From Xylophilus rhododendri (GTDB taxonomy: Bacteria; Pseudomonadota; Gammaproteobacteria; Burkholderiales; Burkholderiaceae_C), in NCBI RefSeq assembly GCF_009906855.1, contig NZ_CP047650.1:5580001-5644000 (forward strand): a stretch of 64,000 bases of DNA. The letters run 5' to 3'. A program made the translations under genes and the position numbers. The notes below the pieces were generated by a model. That model saw nothing but the letters and a program-made list of their open reading frames with translations, made no database searches and was not told where the DNA came from. This document shows positions 1 through 8,228 of this stretch, piece after piece; the first letter of the stretch is position 1, and every line of letters begins with the position of its first letter.

Positions 1-16
1 TAAGGAGAGAGAAACG

Positions 17-934
17 ATGAGCGATATTCAAACCAGCCCGTCCGCGGCGCCGGTGGCCGTGTATGGCCTGGGCAATATGGGTTTTCCGATCGCGGCGCGT
101 GTTGCGCGGCGTTTTCCGGTGCTGGTGTCGGATCTGGACGAGTCCCAGCTCGAACGCTCTGTCCAGGCATTCGCCGCCAGGCCGATCGCCACGACCGCCG
201 ATCTGGCGCAGGTCCGGGTCGTGGTGCTGTCCCTGCCGAGTCCTGCCATTTCGCAGGCGGTGATCCGCCAGATCGCGCCGGCCTTGCCCCGCGGCGCGGT
301 GGTGCTGGAAACCAGCACCGTCAATCCCGAGGACATCCACGCTGCCAGCGCACTGCTGCGGCCCTTCGGCATCGCGCTGGTGGATGCCTCCGTGATGGCC
401 GGCGTCAGCCAGATGGAGGCGGGCAGCGCCACGCTCGCCCTGGGCGGTGCCATGGAGGCCATCGCCCTCGCGCAGCCGGTGCTCGATGCCATCGCCCAGA
501 AGCAGGTGTACTTCGGCCAGAGCGGTGCCGGCGCGGCCGCCAAGGTCATCAACAACGCCGTGGCCCACGCGGTGATGGTGGTGGTGGCCGAAGCCGGCTC
601 GCTGGCCACGGCGGCCGGCGTCAGCTGCGAGAAGCTGATCGCGCTGCTGTCGGACGCACAGATGGGCCTGCACCGCCCGCTGACCCACCGTTATGCCGAA
701 CGCATCGTGCAGGGCAACTACGCCGGCGGCATGCCGCTGGACGCGGCCCGCAAGGATTCGGTGCTGGCGCTGCAGCTGGCGCAGTCGCTGGGTGTGCCGC
801 TGTTCGCCATCCAGGGCTCGCACTCGGTCTACGAAATGGCGGCGACGGCGGGTTATGGCCGCGACGACTATGCCGCCATCGCCAAGCTCTGGGCCGACTG
901 GGGCCGGCCGACGGTGCCCGCGGCCGGCGATTGA
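17..934 (+). CDS. NAD(P)-dependent 3-hydroxyisobutyrate dehydrogenase family protein
   Basis: A 305-residue beta-hydroxyacid dehydrogenase, expected to oxidise a small 3-hydroxy acid in the cytoplasm. The Rossmann motif GLGNMG lies at residues 17-22. The catalytic lysine of the family is K176 in the context GAGAAAKVINN. The usual substrate-loop signature DxPVSGG is changed to DASVMAGVSQM, so the substrate is probably not 3-hydroxyisobutyrate itself. The start is well supported: AAGGAGA precedes the ATG by about eight bases. A Bug-type receptor gene follows after 46 bases on the same strand, suggesting co-transcription and a role in breaking down an imported organic acid. Family is firm; substrate is unknown. 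Confidence 0.88.
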   Translation: MSDIQTSPSAAPVAVYGLGNMGFPIAARVARRFPVLVSDLDESQLERSVQAFAARPIATTADLAQVRVVVLSLPSPAISQAVIRQIAPALPRGAVVLETSTVNPEDIHAASALLRPFGIALVDASVMAGVSQMEAGSATLALGGAMEAIALAQPVLDAIAQKQVYFGQSGAGAAAKVINNAVAHAVMVVVAEAGSLATAAGVSCEKLIALLSDAQMGLHRPLTHRYAERIVQGNYAGGMPLDAARKDSVLALQLAQSLGVPLFAIQGSHSVYEMAATAGYGRDDYAAIAKLWADWGRPTVPAAGD

Positions 935-980
935 GCGCCGGGCTTTTATTTCCCACAAGACCCATCCCGAGGAGACAACC

Positions 981-1976
981 ATGAACATCGACAAGAAACG
1001 CCCATCGTCCCGCCGCGGCCTGCGCGCCATCGCCGCAGCCGCGGTCGGGCTGCTCGGCCTGCTGTCCGCGCCCGCCTGGGCCTGGCCGGACCGGCCGATC
1101 GAACTGGTGGTCGGCTTCGCCGCCGGCGGCGGCACCGACATCACCGCCCGCACCGTGGCCATGCACCTGGGCAAGCTGCTCAACACCTCGGTGGTGGTGA
1201 GCAACAAGGCCGGCGCTTCGGGAGAACTGGGCCTGGCCTTCGTCGCCAAGGCCCCGCCGGACGGCTATGTGATCGGCATGACCAATATGCCCGGACTGGT
1301 GACCCTGCCGATCGAGCGCCGCACCCAGTTCAAGGCCGAGGACTTCAGCTACATCGCCAACCTGGTGCGCGACCCCAGCGCCTTCAGCGTGAACGCCGGC
1401 AGCAAGTACCGCACCGTGGCCGACCTGGTGGCCGATGCCAAGGCCCGGCCGGGCGAGATCAGCTACGGCTCGACCGGCGTGGGCACCGACGACCACCTGG
1501 CCATGGTGCTGTTCGAACGCCTGACCGGCACCCGGCTGAACCATGTGCCCTTCAACGGCGCCGGCCCGCTGCGCAATGCGCTGTTCGGCGGGCATATCGT
1601 GATCGGCGGCATGAACCTGGGCGAGGTCATGCCCTTCAAGTCCAAGGTGGTCGTCCTGGGTGAAGCCGGCGCCGCCCGTTCGCGGCTGGCGCCCGAGGTG
1701 CCTAGCTTCGTGGAGCAGGGCGTGAACCTGGTCTTCAGCTCGGAGCGCGGCATCGTCGCACCGCGCAACCTGTCGCCGGAGGTGCTGCAGAAACTGACCG
1801 AGGCGCTGCGCACCATGGCGGCGGATCCGGAATTCCAGAAGCAGATGGAGGACCAGTTCACCGAAATGGACTACCTGGAGGGCGCTGCCTGGAAGACCCG
1901 GCTGGACAAGGCCACGCAGGAGTTCACCACGCTGTGGAAGAGCAATCCCTGGGGCGATGCGCAGCGGCCGCAGTGA
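981..1976 (+). CDS. Bug family (TctC-like) tripartite tricarboxylate receptor
   Basis: A 331-residue periplasmic solute receptor of the Bug/TctC family, which binds small carboxylates. The signal peptide covers about residues 1-35 with predicted cleavage after AWA, followed by the typical mature start WPDRPIELVVGFAAGGGTD. The ATG at 981 was chosen because GGAGACAACC precedes it and a signal peptide follows directly; longer in-frame readings have no such features. No TctA or TctB membrane subunits are nearby, as is usual for orphan Bug proteins in Burkholderiales. The ligand is probably the substrate of the flanking dehydrogenase or DapA-like enzyme, by inference from position. Confidence 0.9.
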   Translation: MNIDKKRPSSRRGLRAIAAAAVGLLGLLSAPAWAWPDRPIELVVGFAAGGGTDITARTVAMHLGKLLNTSVVVSNKAGASGELGLAFVAKAPPDGYVIGMTNMPGLVTLPIERRTQFKAEDFSYIANLVRDPSAFSVNAGSKYRTVADLVADAKARPGEISYGSTGVGTDDHLAMVLFERLTGTRLNHVPFNGAGPLRNALFGGHIVIGGMNLGEVMPFKSKVVVLGEAGAARSRLAPEVPSFVEQGVNLVFSSERGIVAPRNLSPEVLQKLTEALRTMAADPEFQKQMEDQFTEMDYLEGAAWKTRLDKATQEFTTLWKSNPWGDAQRPQ

Positions 1977-2002
1977 GCGAATTCCCGGAGCACGGGAACG
2001 TC

Positions 2003-2016
2003 TGTTAGCGCTAATA
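2003..2016. promoter_or_regulatory. LacI-family operator-like palindrome
   Basis: TGTTAGCGCTAATA contains the perfect 10-base palindrome TTAGCGCTAA with a central CG, the form of operators bound by LacI/GalR-family repressors. It lies between the Bug gene and the DapA-like gene, 34 bases before the latter's start, where a bound repressor could block transcription. No LacI gene is adjacent; the two in the window are 35 kb away and appear to have different operators. The assignment is inferred from pattern only. Confidence 0.5.
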
Positions 2017-2050
2017 ATGAGGCTTTCCGCTTTTCGACGGGAGCTTCCTC

Positions 2051-2953
2051 GTGCTGACCGACACCCGTGGCGTCTACATCGTCACCCAGACCCCCTTCGC
2101 CGCCGATGGCGCCACCGACCTGGCCAGCATCGACACGCTGATCGACTTCTATTCCAGCCACGGCGCGGACGGCTTCACCGTGCTCGGCGTGGCGGGCGAG
2201 GCGGCCAAGCTGACGCCGGCCGAGGCGCTGGCGGTGGCCGGGCGCTTCATCGCCCGGGCGGGCGGCAAGCCGGTGATCGTGGGGGTGAGCAATGCCAGCG
2301 TGGCGCAGCTGGCCGAACTGACGGCCCAGGTGATGGACCTGGGCGCGGCCGGCGTGATGATCGCGCCGCCCACCGGGCTGAAGACCGAGGAGGAACTCTT
2401 CGCCTACTTCGCAGGCGTCTTCGCCCGCATCGGCGATGTGCCGACCGTGCTGCAGGACTTTCCCTTCTCCACCGGCGTGTGGATGTCGGTGCCTTCCATC
2501 TGCCGCCTGGTGCGCGAGTTCCCGCAGATCCAGGTGCTGAAGGAGGAGGACCTGCCCAGCATCACCAAGATCACCAAGCTGCGCGAGTCGCTGGACCGGC
2601 GCATCGCCATCCTCACCGGCAACAACGCCATGTTCCTGCCGCTGGAGATGGGGCGCGGGATCGACGGGCCGATGGCGGGCTTCTCGCATCCGGAGATGCT
2701 GTCTGGTGTGTACCGGCTCTACACGCAGGGCAAGGTCGAGGAGGCCCACGCGCTGTTCGACAGCTATCTTCCCCTGCTGAGCTACGAGAACCAGAGCCAG
2801 TGGGGCGTGGCCGTGCGCAAGGAGGTGCTGCGCCGCCGCGGCGCCATCGCCTGCGCGGCCATGCGCCAGCCGGGGCCGCGCCTCACGCCGGTTGACATCG
2901 GCGAGATCGACCTGCTGCTGCGCCAGCTGCAGCGCCGCCTGGCGGCGGCCTGA
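2051..2953 (+). CDS. Dihydrodipicolinate synthase (DapA/NAL) family lyase
   Basis: A 300-residue class I aldolase/dehydratase of the DHDPS/N-acetylneuraminate lyase family, with a TIM-barrel length typical of the group. The Schiff-base lysine is K164 in VLKEEDLPS. The stretch where true DapA carries the catalytic tyrosine (YNVPxRTG) reads QDFPFSTG, so tyrosine is absent and lysine biosynthesis is unlikely; a catabolic keto-acid lyase or dehydratase is more plausible. Translation appears to start at GTG with GGGAGC upstream. It follows the dehydrogenase and Bug genes, with a LacI-type operator in front, which fits a small inducible catabolic cassette. Exact reaction unknown. Confidence 0.85.
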   Translation: MLTDTRGVYIVTQTPFAADGATDLASIDTLIDFYSSHGADGFTVLGVAGEAAKLTPAEALAVAGRFIARAGGKPVIVGVSNASVAQLAELTAQVMDLGAAGVMIAPPTGLKTEEELFAYFAGVFARIGDVPTVLQDFPFSTGVWMSVPSICRLVREFPQIQVLKEEDLPSITKITKLRESLDRRIAILTGNNAMFLPLEMGRGIDGPMAGFSHPEMLSGVYRLYTQGKVEEAHALFDSYLPLLSYENQSQWGVAVRKEVLRRRGAIACAAMRQPGPRLTPVDIGEIDLLLRQLQRRLAAA

Positions 2954-2957
2954 AACC

Positions 2958-5267
2958 TCAGGCCGCGATGGGCAGGCGCGCCATCGGTTGCGGCAGCACC
3001 CGCACCGGCACCGACTTGCCCGCCGGCACCTGGCTTTCGTCGGCGTGCTGCCACAGCGGAATCAGCGGATTGCATTCGGGGTAGTAGGCGCCGAGCGAGC
3101 CGCGCGGCAGGTCGTATTCGACCACCCGCAGGCCATGCACCTCGCGCTGGAAACCGTCGCCCGCGGCGCTGGACAGGCCGATCTCCTGGCCATCCTCCAG
3201 GCCCAGCATGGCGATGTCCTCCCGGTGCATGAAGACCACCCGGCGTGTGCCCTCCACGCCGCGGAAGCGGTCGTTCATGCCGTAGATGGTGGTGTTGAAC
3301 TGGTCGTTGCTGCGCAGGGTCATCAGGCGCATCACGTCGGTGCCGCCGTCGCCGGTGAAGGCGGCGCTCAGGCCCTGGGGCAGGGTGAACTCGGCCTTCT
3401 TCGACGGCGTCTTCCACACCCGTTCGCGCGCCGGCAGCGGCCGGGCGAAGCCGCCGGGCGCTTCGATGCGGCGGTTGAAGTCGTGGAAGATTTCCGGGAA
3501 GGTCTCTGCGATGGCGTCGCGCACCCGGCCGTAGTCGTCGCACCAAGCGTCCCAGTCAATGCGCGGATTGGGCGCCAGCGTGGCCTTGGCGATGCCGGCG
3601 ACGATGCGGGCTTCGGACAGCAGCTGTTCCGAAGCCGGCGCATGGTGGCCGCGCGAGGCGTGCATCCAGCCGGTGCTGTCCTCGGTGCTCAGGGTCTGCA
3701 GCACGCCGTGCTGCTCGTCGCGCTCGATGCGGCCCAGGCAAGGCAGCAGGTAGGCGAGCTGGCCGTGGACCAGATGGCTGCGGTTGAGTTTGGTGGCGAT
3801 CTGCACCGTCAGCCTCAGGCCGCTCCAGGCGGGCTCCACCCGGTTGTGGTCCGGCACCGCACGCACGAAATTGCCGCCCAGGCCGATGAAGGCGCGCACC
3901 GAGCCGTCGATCACGCCCTCGCAGGTTTCCACCGTGGTCAGGCCCTTGTCGCGCGGCGGCTCGAAGCCGAATTGTTTTGCCAGCTTGTCCAGCGGCACCA
4001 GCTCGGGCTTCTCCGAGATGCCCACGGTTCGCTGTCCCTGGACGTTGGAATGCCCGCGCACCGGGCAGATGCCGGCACCGCTCTTGCCGATATTGCCGCG
4101 CATCAGCAGGAAGTTGACCAGGGTGGTGACGTTGTCCAGGCCGCGTTTGTGCTGGGTCAGGCCCATGCCGTAGACGGCCATCACGGCGGTGGCCCGCGCG
4201 TAGATGCGGGCGGCGCCTTCGAGGGCGCTGCGCTGCAGGCCGGATTCGTGCTCGATGTCGGCCCAGGCGGTGTCGCGCACGCGGGCCTCGAAAGCTTCGA
4301 AGCCGTGGGTGTGGGCTTCGATGAAGGGCTGGTCCAGCACGCGGGGCTTGCCGTCCGCGCGGGCCTGGTCGTCGAGTTCCAGCACCGCCTTGCACAGGCC
4401 CATCAGCGCGGCGATGTCGCCGCCCGGGCGCACCTGGTGGTGGTGGGTGGCGATCTCGGTGGCGGACCCGCCCAGCATCTGCGCCGGGTTCTGCGGGTTC
4501 TTGAACTCGATCAGGCCGCGCTCGCGCAAGGGATTGAACACCACGATGGGAATGCCGCGCTCCCGCGCCTCCTGCAGCTGGTGCAGCATGCGCGGGCTGT
4601 TGCTGCCCACGTTCTGGCCGAAGAAGAAGATGCAGTCGGTGTGCTCGAAGTCGGCCACATGCACCGTGCCCACGCCCTGGCCGATCACCTTCTGCAGGGC
4701 CACGGAGGTGGTCTCGTGGCACATGTTGGAGCTGTCGGGCAGGTTGTTGTTGCCGTAAAGGCGGGCCAGCAGCTGGTACATGTAGGAGGTTTCCAGCGAG
4801 GCGCGGCCGGAGGCGTAGAAGACCACGGACTTTGGCGCCAGCGCCTTCAGCTCCGTGCCGATGTCCGCGAAGGCTGCTTCCCAGCTCACCGGCAGGTAGC
4901 GGTCGCTGTCGCTGTCGTAGCGAAGCGGCTCGGTCAGGCGACCCAGGTCTTCCAGGTCCATGTCGGGCCAGGTGCGCAGCTCGGCCAGGGTGTGGCGGGC
5001 GAAGAAATCGGCGCTGACACGTTTGCTGGTCAGTTCCGAGAAGGTGGCCTTGGCGCCGTTCTCGCAGAACTCGGCCACATGCGATTTCTGCGGCCGGCCC
5101 CAGGCGCAGCTCACGCAGGCATAACCGTCGGGCTTGTTCTGGTGGCGCAGCACCGGGACGGCGTCGTAGGCGTGGAAGTGGGCCGCCGTGGTGCCCAGCG
5201 ACTTGACCGAGCCCCAGCCGCCGGCCGGAGCGTCGTAGGGATGGATCGTGATGGTTTCTTTTTGCAT
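2958..5267 (-). CDS. FdhF/YdeP family molybdopterin oxidoreductase
   Basis: A 769-residue molybdopterin oxidoreductase close in length to E. coli YdeP (about 759). Near the N-terminus are CVSCAW and FCENG, characteristic of this branch and different from the four-cysteine [4Fe-4S] motif of formate dehydrogenases. Further on are the molybdopterin-binding blocks NLPDSSNMCHETTS, RMLHQLQEARERGIPIVVFN and, in the C-terminal domain, LRSNDQFNTTIYGMNDR. The open frame extends upstream, but homology-like sequence begins at MQKETITIHPYDAPAGGW, so the ATG at 5265-5267 was chosen; MAFSYPARP ten residues upstream is an alternative. It converges tail to tail with the DapA-like gene. Physiological substrate is unknown; YdeP is linked to acid resistance in E. 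coli. Confidence 0.88.
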   Translation of the reverse strand: MQKETITIHPYDAPAGGWGSVKSLGTTAAHFHAYDAVPVLRHQNKPDGYACVSCAWGRPQKSHVAEFCENGAKATFSELTSKRVSADFFARHTLAELRTWPDMDLEDLGRLTEPLRYDSDSDRYLPVSWEAAFADIGTELKALAPKSVVFYASGRASLETSYMYQLLARLYGNNNLPDSSNMCHETTSVALQKVIGQGVGTVHVADFEHTDCIFFFGQNVGSNSPRMLHQLQEARERGIPIVVFNPLRERGLIEFKNPQNPAQMLGGSATEIATHHHQVRPGGDIAALMGLCKAVLELDDQARADGKPRVLDQPFIEAHTHGFEAFEARVRDTAWADIEHESGLQRSALEGAARIYARATAVMAVYGMGLTQHKRGLDNVTTLVNFLLMRGNIGKSGAGICPVRGHSNVQGQRTVGISEKPELVPLDKLAKQFGFEPPRDKGLTTVETCEGVIDGSVRAFIGLGGNFVRAVPDHNRVEPAWSGLRLTVQIATKLNRSHLVHGQLAYLLPCLGRIERDEQHGVLQTLSTEDSTGWMHASRGHHAPASEQLLSEARIVAGIAKATLAPNPRIDWDAWCDDYGRVRDAIAETFPEIFHDFNRRIEAPGGFARPLPARERVWKTPSKKAEFTLPQGLSAAFTGDGGTDVMRLMTLRSNDQFNTTIYGMNDRFRGVEGTRRVVFMHREDIAMLGLEDGQEIGLSSAAGDGFQREVHGLRVVEYDLPRGSLGAYYPECNPLIPLWQHADESQVPAGKSVPVRVLPQPMARLPIAA

Positions 5268-5365
5268 GGGGCGCGCCGGGTAGGAAAACGCCATTTCGCC
5301 GCGCGCGGCTCGCCCAGCCTGTCGGATTGCCGCCTGTCCCGCCGTGCGTAGGAGGCGCGGCGGCG

Positions 5366-6166
5366 CTACAGCGCCTTGAACCGGGCCGCGTAGAGCCGGC
5401 CCACGGGCCAGCGCTGCGGCAGGCCGCGCTGGCACAGGTGCAGCCGGCCGGTTTCGTCGCGCTCCACCGTGTCGATGGCGTCGGCGCGCACCAGCAGGCC
5501 GCGGTGGATCTGCCAGAAGACCTCGGGATCGAGCTGGGTCGAGAGTTCGCGCAGGGCGCTGCGCACGAGGTATTCGCGGCCGGCGGTCAGCACCCGCACG
5601 TATTTGTCCGCGGCTTCGAAGACCAGAACCTCGGCGACCGGCACCATGCGCAGGACCGAGCCGCCGCTGCCCGGCTCGGCCGCCGCGATGAAACGCAGCG
5701 GCGTGGGCGGCGCCGCTGCGGGCTGCGCGCCGAGCAGGCTGCGCAGCCGCTCCAGCATTTCGTCCTGGCCGCCGGCTGCGCGGCGCGACATCTCGGCCTG
5801 CAGCCGCGCCACCGTGCGCCGCAGCCGCTGCGGCTGCACGGGCTTCTGCACGTAGTCGATGGCCTGGGCTTCGAAGGCCTGCACTGCGTAGTGGTCGAAG
5901 GCGGTGACGAAGACCAGCAGCGGAAACGCCGATCCGGCCGGCCAGGCATCGGCGAGTTCGGCGGCGGCCTGCAGGCCGTCCTGGCCGGGCATGCGGATGT
6001 CGAAGAAGAGCAGATCGGGCCGCAGGGCCAGGCTGCGTTCGACCGCGCTGTTGCCGTCGGCCACGGTCTCCAGGACCTGCAGCTGCGGCCATTCGTGCTG
6101 CAGGGCCCGGGCCAGGGCCTGAGCGAGCAGGGGTTCGTCCTCGGCGATCAGGGCGGTGGTGCTCAT
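5366..6166 (-). CDS. LytTR-type response regulator
   Basis: A 266-residue two-component response regulator. Residues 3-120 form a CheY-like receiver with the acidic pocket E9-D10 and phosphoacceptor D56 in LLFFDIRMPG; the switch-region lysine is in YVQKPVQP. The C-terminal part (from about residue 160) is a LytTR DNA-binding domain, seen in EVLVFEAADKYVRVLTAGREY and QIHRGLLVR. The ATG at 6164-6166 overlaps the stop of the upstream sensor kinase gene by four bases (ATGA), so the pair is translationally coupled and surely forms one system. The target genes are not evident; the co-transcribed small membrane proteins are candidates for partners. Confidence 0.93.
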   Translation of the reverse strand: MSTTALIAEDEPLLAQALARALQHEWPQLQVLETVADGNSAVERSLALRPDLLFFDIRMPGQDGLQAAAELADAWPAGSAFPLLVFVTAFDHYAVQAFEAQAIDYVQKPVQPQRLRRTVARLQAEMSRRAAGGQDEMLERLRSLLGAQPAAAPPTPLRFIAAAEPGSGGSVLRMVPVAEVLVFEAADKYVRVLTAGREYLVRSALRELSTQLDPEVFWQIHRGLLVRADAIDTVERDETGRLHLCQRGLPQRWPVGRLYAARFKAL

Positions 6167-7197
6167 GCGCTGCCCTGGGCCGGTATCTGGATCAGCAGCC
6201 GGGTGCCGTGCGGCTCGATGGCCTCGCAGCGCACGCTTGCGCGGCCATCCCAGGCGGACGCGATGCGTTCCTCCACATGCCGGGTGCCGAAGCCCGTGCC
6301 CCAGGCGTTGGAGAAGGGCATGCCACGGCCGGTATCCGCCACGGTCAGCACGATGGTGTCGCCTTGCAGCTGGGCTCCGATGTCGATGCGGCCGGCGCCG
6401 ACCTGCGGCTCCAGTCCATGGCGGATCGCGTTTTCCACCAAGGGCTGCAGCAACAGCGGGGGCACCGGCACCTGCGCCAACATCGGCGGCAGGTCGAGGC
6501 GGTAGGCCAGCCGGTCGCCCATGCGCACGGCCATCAGTGCGAGGTAGTCGTCCAGCCGCGCGAACTCCTCGGATAGCGGATGCCAGGCGGCGCGCGAGCC
6601 GTCCAGCGTGGCGCGCAGGTAGGCGATGAGATGGTCCAGCATGGCCTCGGCCCGCGGCGTGTCGGCGGCGATCAGCATGCGCAGGTTGGCCAGGGTGTTG
6701 AACAGCATGTGCGGCTCCAGCTGGGCCTCCAGCAGCTTGAGCCGCGCCTCGGCCGCCTCCTGCCGGGCCTCGCGGGCGCGGCGCGCCAGGCCGGCGCTGC
6801 GTCCGCTGGAATAGAAGTAGTAGGAGATGACGGCGCTGGCCAGCACGGTCAGCAGTACCGAGCGGATCAGCTCCTGCGTGTCGCGCCCATGCCAGGGCGC
6901 GCGGCCGAAGCACAGGTCGCCGATGGCGATGCCGGCGGCGAAACCCAGCGGTATCGACAGGCCCACCAGCAGCGCGCCGCGCCAGCCGCGCGGCCAGCCG
7001 TTGTCGCTGTCGGGATCGACCCGGGTGCGGCCGAAGTCGATCAGCGCCCAGATGCAGCTGCCGATGGCGATGGAATAGACCAGCGATCCCGCATACGACT
7101 CGCCGGGCTGCAGATAGGCCTTGAGCGAGGCGATGACCAGGCAGAAGGCCAGCGTCTGCAGCAGGTGGCGCAGGCGGGATAGCGGCTCGACGCCCAT
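6163..7197 (-). CDS. LytS/YehU-type sensor histidine kinase
   Basis: A 344-residue membrane histidine kinase. Four hydrophobic segments occupy about residues 10-155. They are followed by a His_kinase domain with the phospho-acceptor region LEAQLEPHMLFNTLANL, and an ATP-binding domain with the N-box LLQPLVENAIRHGLE and the G-box VLTVADTGRGMPF. No periplasmic sensing domain is visible, so the transmembrane bundle probably senses the signal. The gene sits between a 2TM protein gene (its start overlaps that gene's stop by one base) and its response regulator (four-base overlap). Function is firm as a kinase; signal unknown. Confidence 0.93.
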   Translation of the reverse strand: MGVEPLSRLRHLLQTLAFCLVIASLKAYLQPGESYAGSLVYSIAIGSCIWALIDFGRTRVDPDSDNGWPRGWRGALLVGLSIPLGFAAGIAIGDLCFGRAPWHGRDTQELIRSVLLTVLASAVISYYFYSSGRSAGLARRAREARQEAAEARLKLLEAQLEPHMLFNTLANLRMLIAADTPRAEAMLDHLIAYLRATLDGSRAAWHPLSEEFARLDDYLALMAVRMGDRLAYRLDLPPMLAQVPVPPLLLQPLVENAIRHGLEPQVGAGRIDIGAQLQGDTIVLTVADTGRGMPFSNAWGTGFGTRHVEERIASAWDGRASVRCEAIEPHGTRLLIQIPAQGSA

Positions 7198-7523
7198 CAG
7201 CGGCGCTCGCGCAGGCGCTGGCGTTCGCGCTCGATCAGGCGCTCCCGCAAACCGCTGCCGGCGCCCAGCAGGAAGACCGACACGCCGTGCAGCAGCAGCC
7301 CCAGGCCCCAGCCGGCGGCCGGATAGAGGTTCCAGGGCCGGTGCGTCACGCCATGACGGGCCAGCACGAAGAGCACGGCGTTCACCACCAGGTAGATCAA
7401 CGCATGGGTGTACCAGCCCAGCTTGGCGCCGGCGCGGCGGCGGGCGAGGCTTTCGAGGTCTTCGTCGGTCATGGGGCTGGGCATGGCGGTGGATTGTGGG
7501 GTGGCGGGCAGGTTGGCGTCCAT
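7197..7523 (-). CDS. 2TM domain-containing small membrane protein
   Basis: A 108-residue protein with two hydrophobic helices (HALIYLVVNAVLFVLARHG and a second near AAGWGLGLLLHGVSVFLLG) and a basic, arginine-rich tail. This is the pattern of the 2TM domain family, which often sits beside LytS/LytTR kinases or at the N-terminus of such kinases. The start at 7521-7523 was chosen because TGAGG lies at a suitable distance upstream; MREAAMDAN at 7538 is an in-frame alternative that would overlap the upstream stop. The stop overlaps the kinase start by one base. Probably a partner or modulator of the sensor kinase, by inference from context. Confidence 0.8.
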   Translation of the reverse strand: MDANLPATPQSTAMPSPMTDEDLESLARRRAGAKLGWYTHALIYLVVNAVLFVLARHGVTHRPWNLYPAAGWGLGLLLHGVSVFLLGAGSGLRERLIERERQRLRERR

Positions 7524-7530
7524 GGCGGCC

Positions 7531-8046
7531 TCACGCATTGAGGGCGGTGGTGCCACGTCGCGCCAGGCGCAGCAGGCGCGCGGCACGGCCGGCGAACAGG
7601 CCGCTGAAGGCGCCATAGGCCAGTCCGAGCAGGCAGAGCAGCGTGCCGTCGTGGCGCAGTTCCGCATGCGTGGCCAGGGTGTAGCCGGCGGCGAACTTGG
7701 TGAAGAAGATCGCCATCGTCAGCGCCAGCGGCACCGCGCTGCCCGGGATGCGGAAAGCCCGTTCGGCCGGCTCCCAGCGCACGCCGGCCGGCAGTGCCGT
7801 GCGCGACATCGCCGCGAAGGCCAGCGCCGCCGCGACGGCCCAGCCGAGCAGCGCGACCGGCATGCCCGAAAGCGCCTGCAGGGCTCCGTACAGGGAGAGG
7901 CAGGCCATGCCCAGCGGCAGCACCACCGCGCGCGCCAGCGGCACCGTGCCGCCGCGCCATTGCCGCAGGCCCATCCAGAACAGCAGCAGAAACAGGCCGA
8001 AGACCCAGGCCGGGGTGTGCGCGAGGACGTTCGATAAGGAAGCCAT
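7531..8046 (-). CDS. Predicted multi-pass inner-membrane protein of unknown function
   Basis: A 171-residue protein with about five hydrophobic segments and a basic C-terminal tail (RLLRLARRGT). I do not recognise a functional motif; it resembles uncharacterised Burkholderiales membrane proteins. It is the first gene of the unit that continues with the 2TM protein, the LytS-type kinase and the LytTR regulator, with seven bases to the chosen 2TM start. The upstream 180 bases up to the divergent uppP start would hold both promoters. The gene call is supported by coding bias and operon position; its role is unknown. Confidence 0.75.
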   Translation of the reverse strand: MASLSNVLAHTPAWVFGLFLLLFWMGLRQWRGGTVPLARAVVLPLGMACLSLYGALQALSGMPVALLGWAVAAALAFAAMSRTALPAGVRWEPAERAFRIPGSAVPLALTMAIFFTKFAAGYTLATHAELRHDGTLLCLLGLAYGAFSGLFAGRAARLLRLARRGTTALNA

Positions 8047-8228
8047 AAGGCGATCTCCAGGACAGTTGCGATGGCCCGCACCTTAGGCAGCCGCGGGTCC
8101 TTCCTCCAGCGCCATGCGACGAAGCGCGGCCCCGGCGGCGCCAGCGGCAGCCGCCCGGCGCGAGCGGTCATGAAGCCGGCCGCGCAGGTGGCGATAATCC
8201 CGCCTGCTTTTCTTATTAGGGAGATCCC

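Noticed and set aside
2892..5351. 819-codon plus-strand open frame opposite the YdeP-like gene
   Set aside because: Shadow frame; no recognisable domain, and the opposite strand encodes a complete molybdoenzyme.
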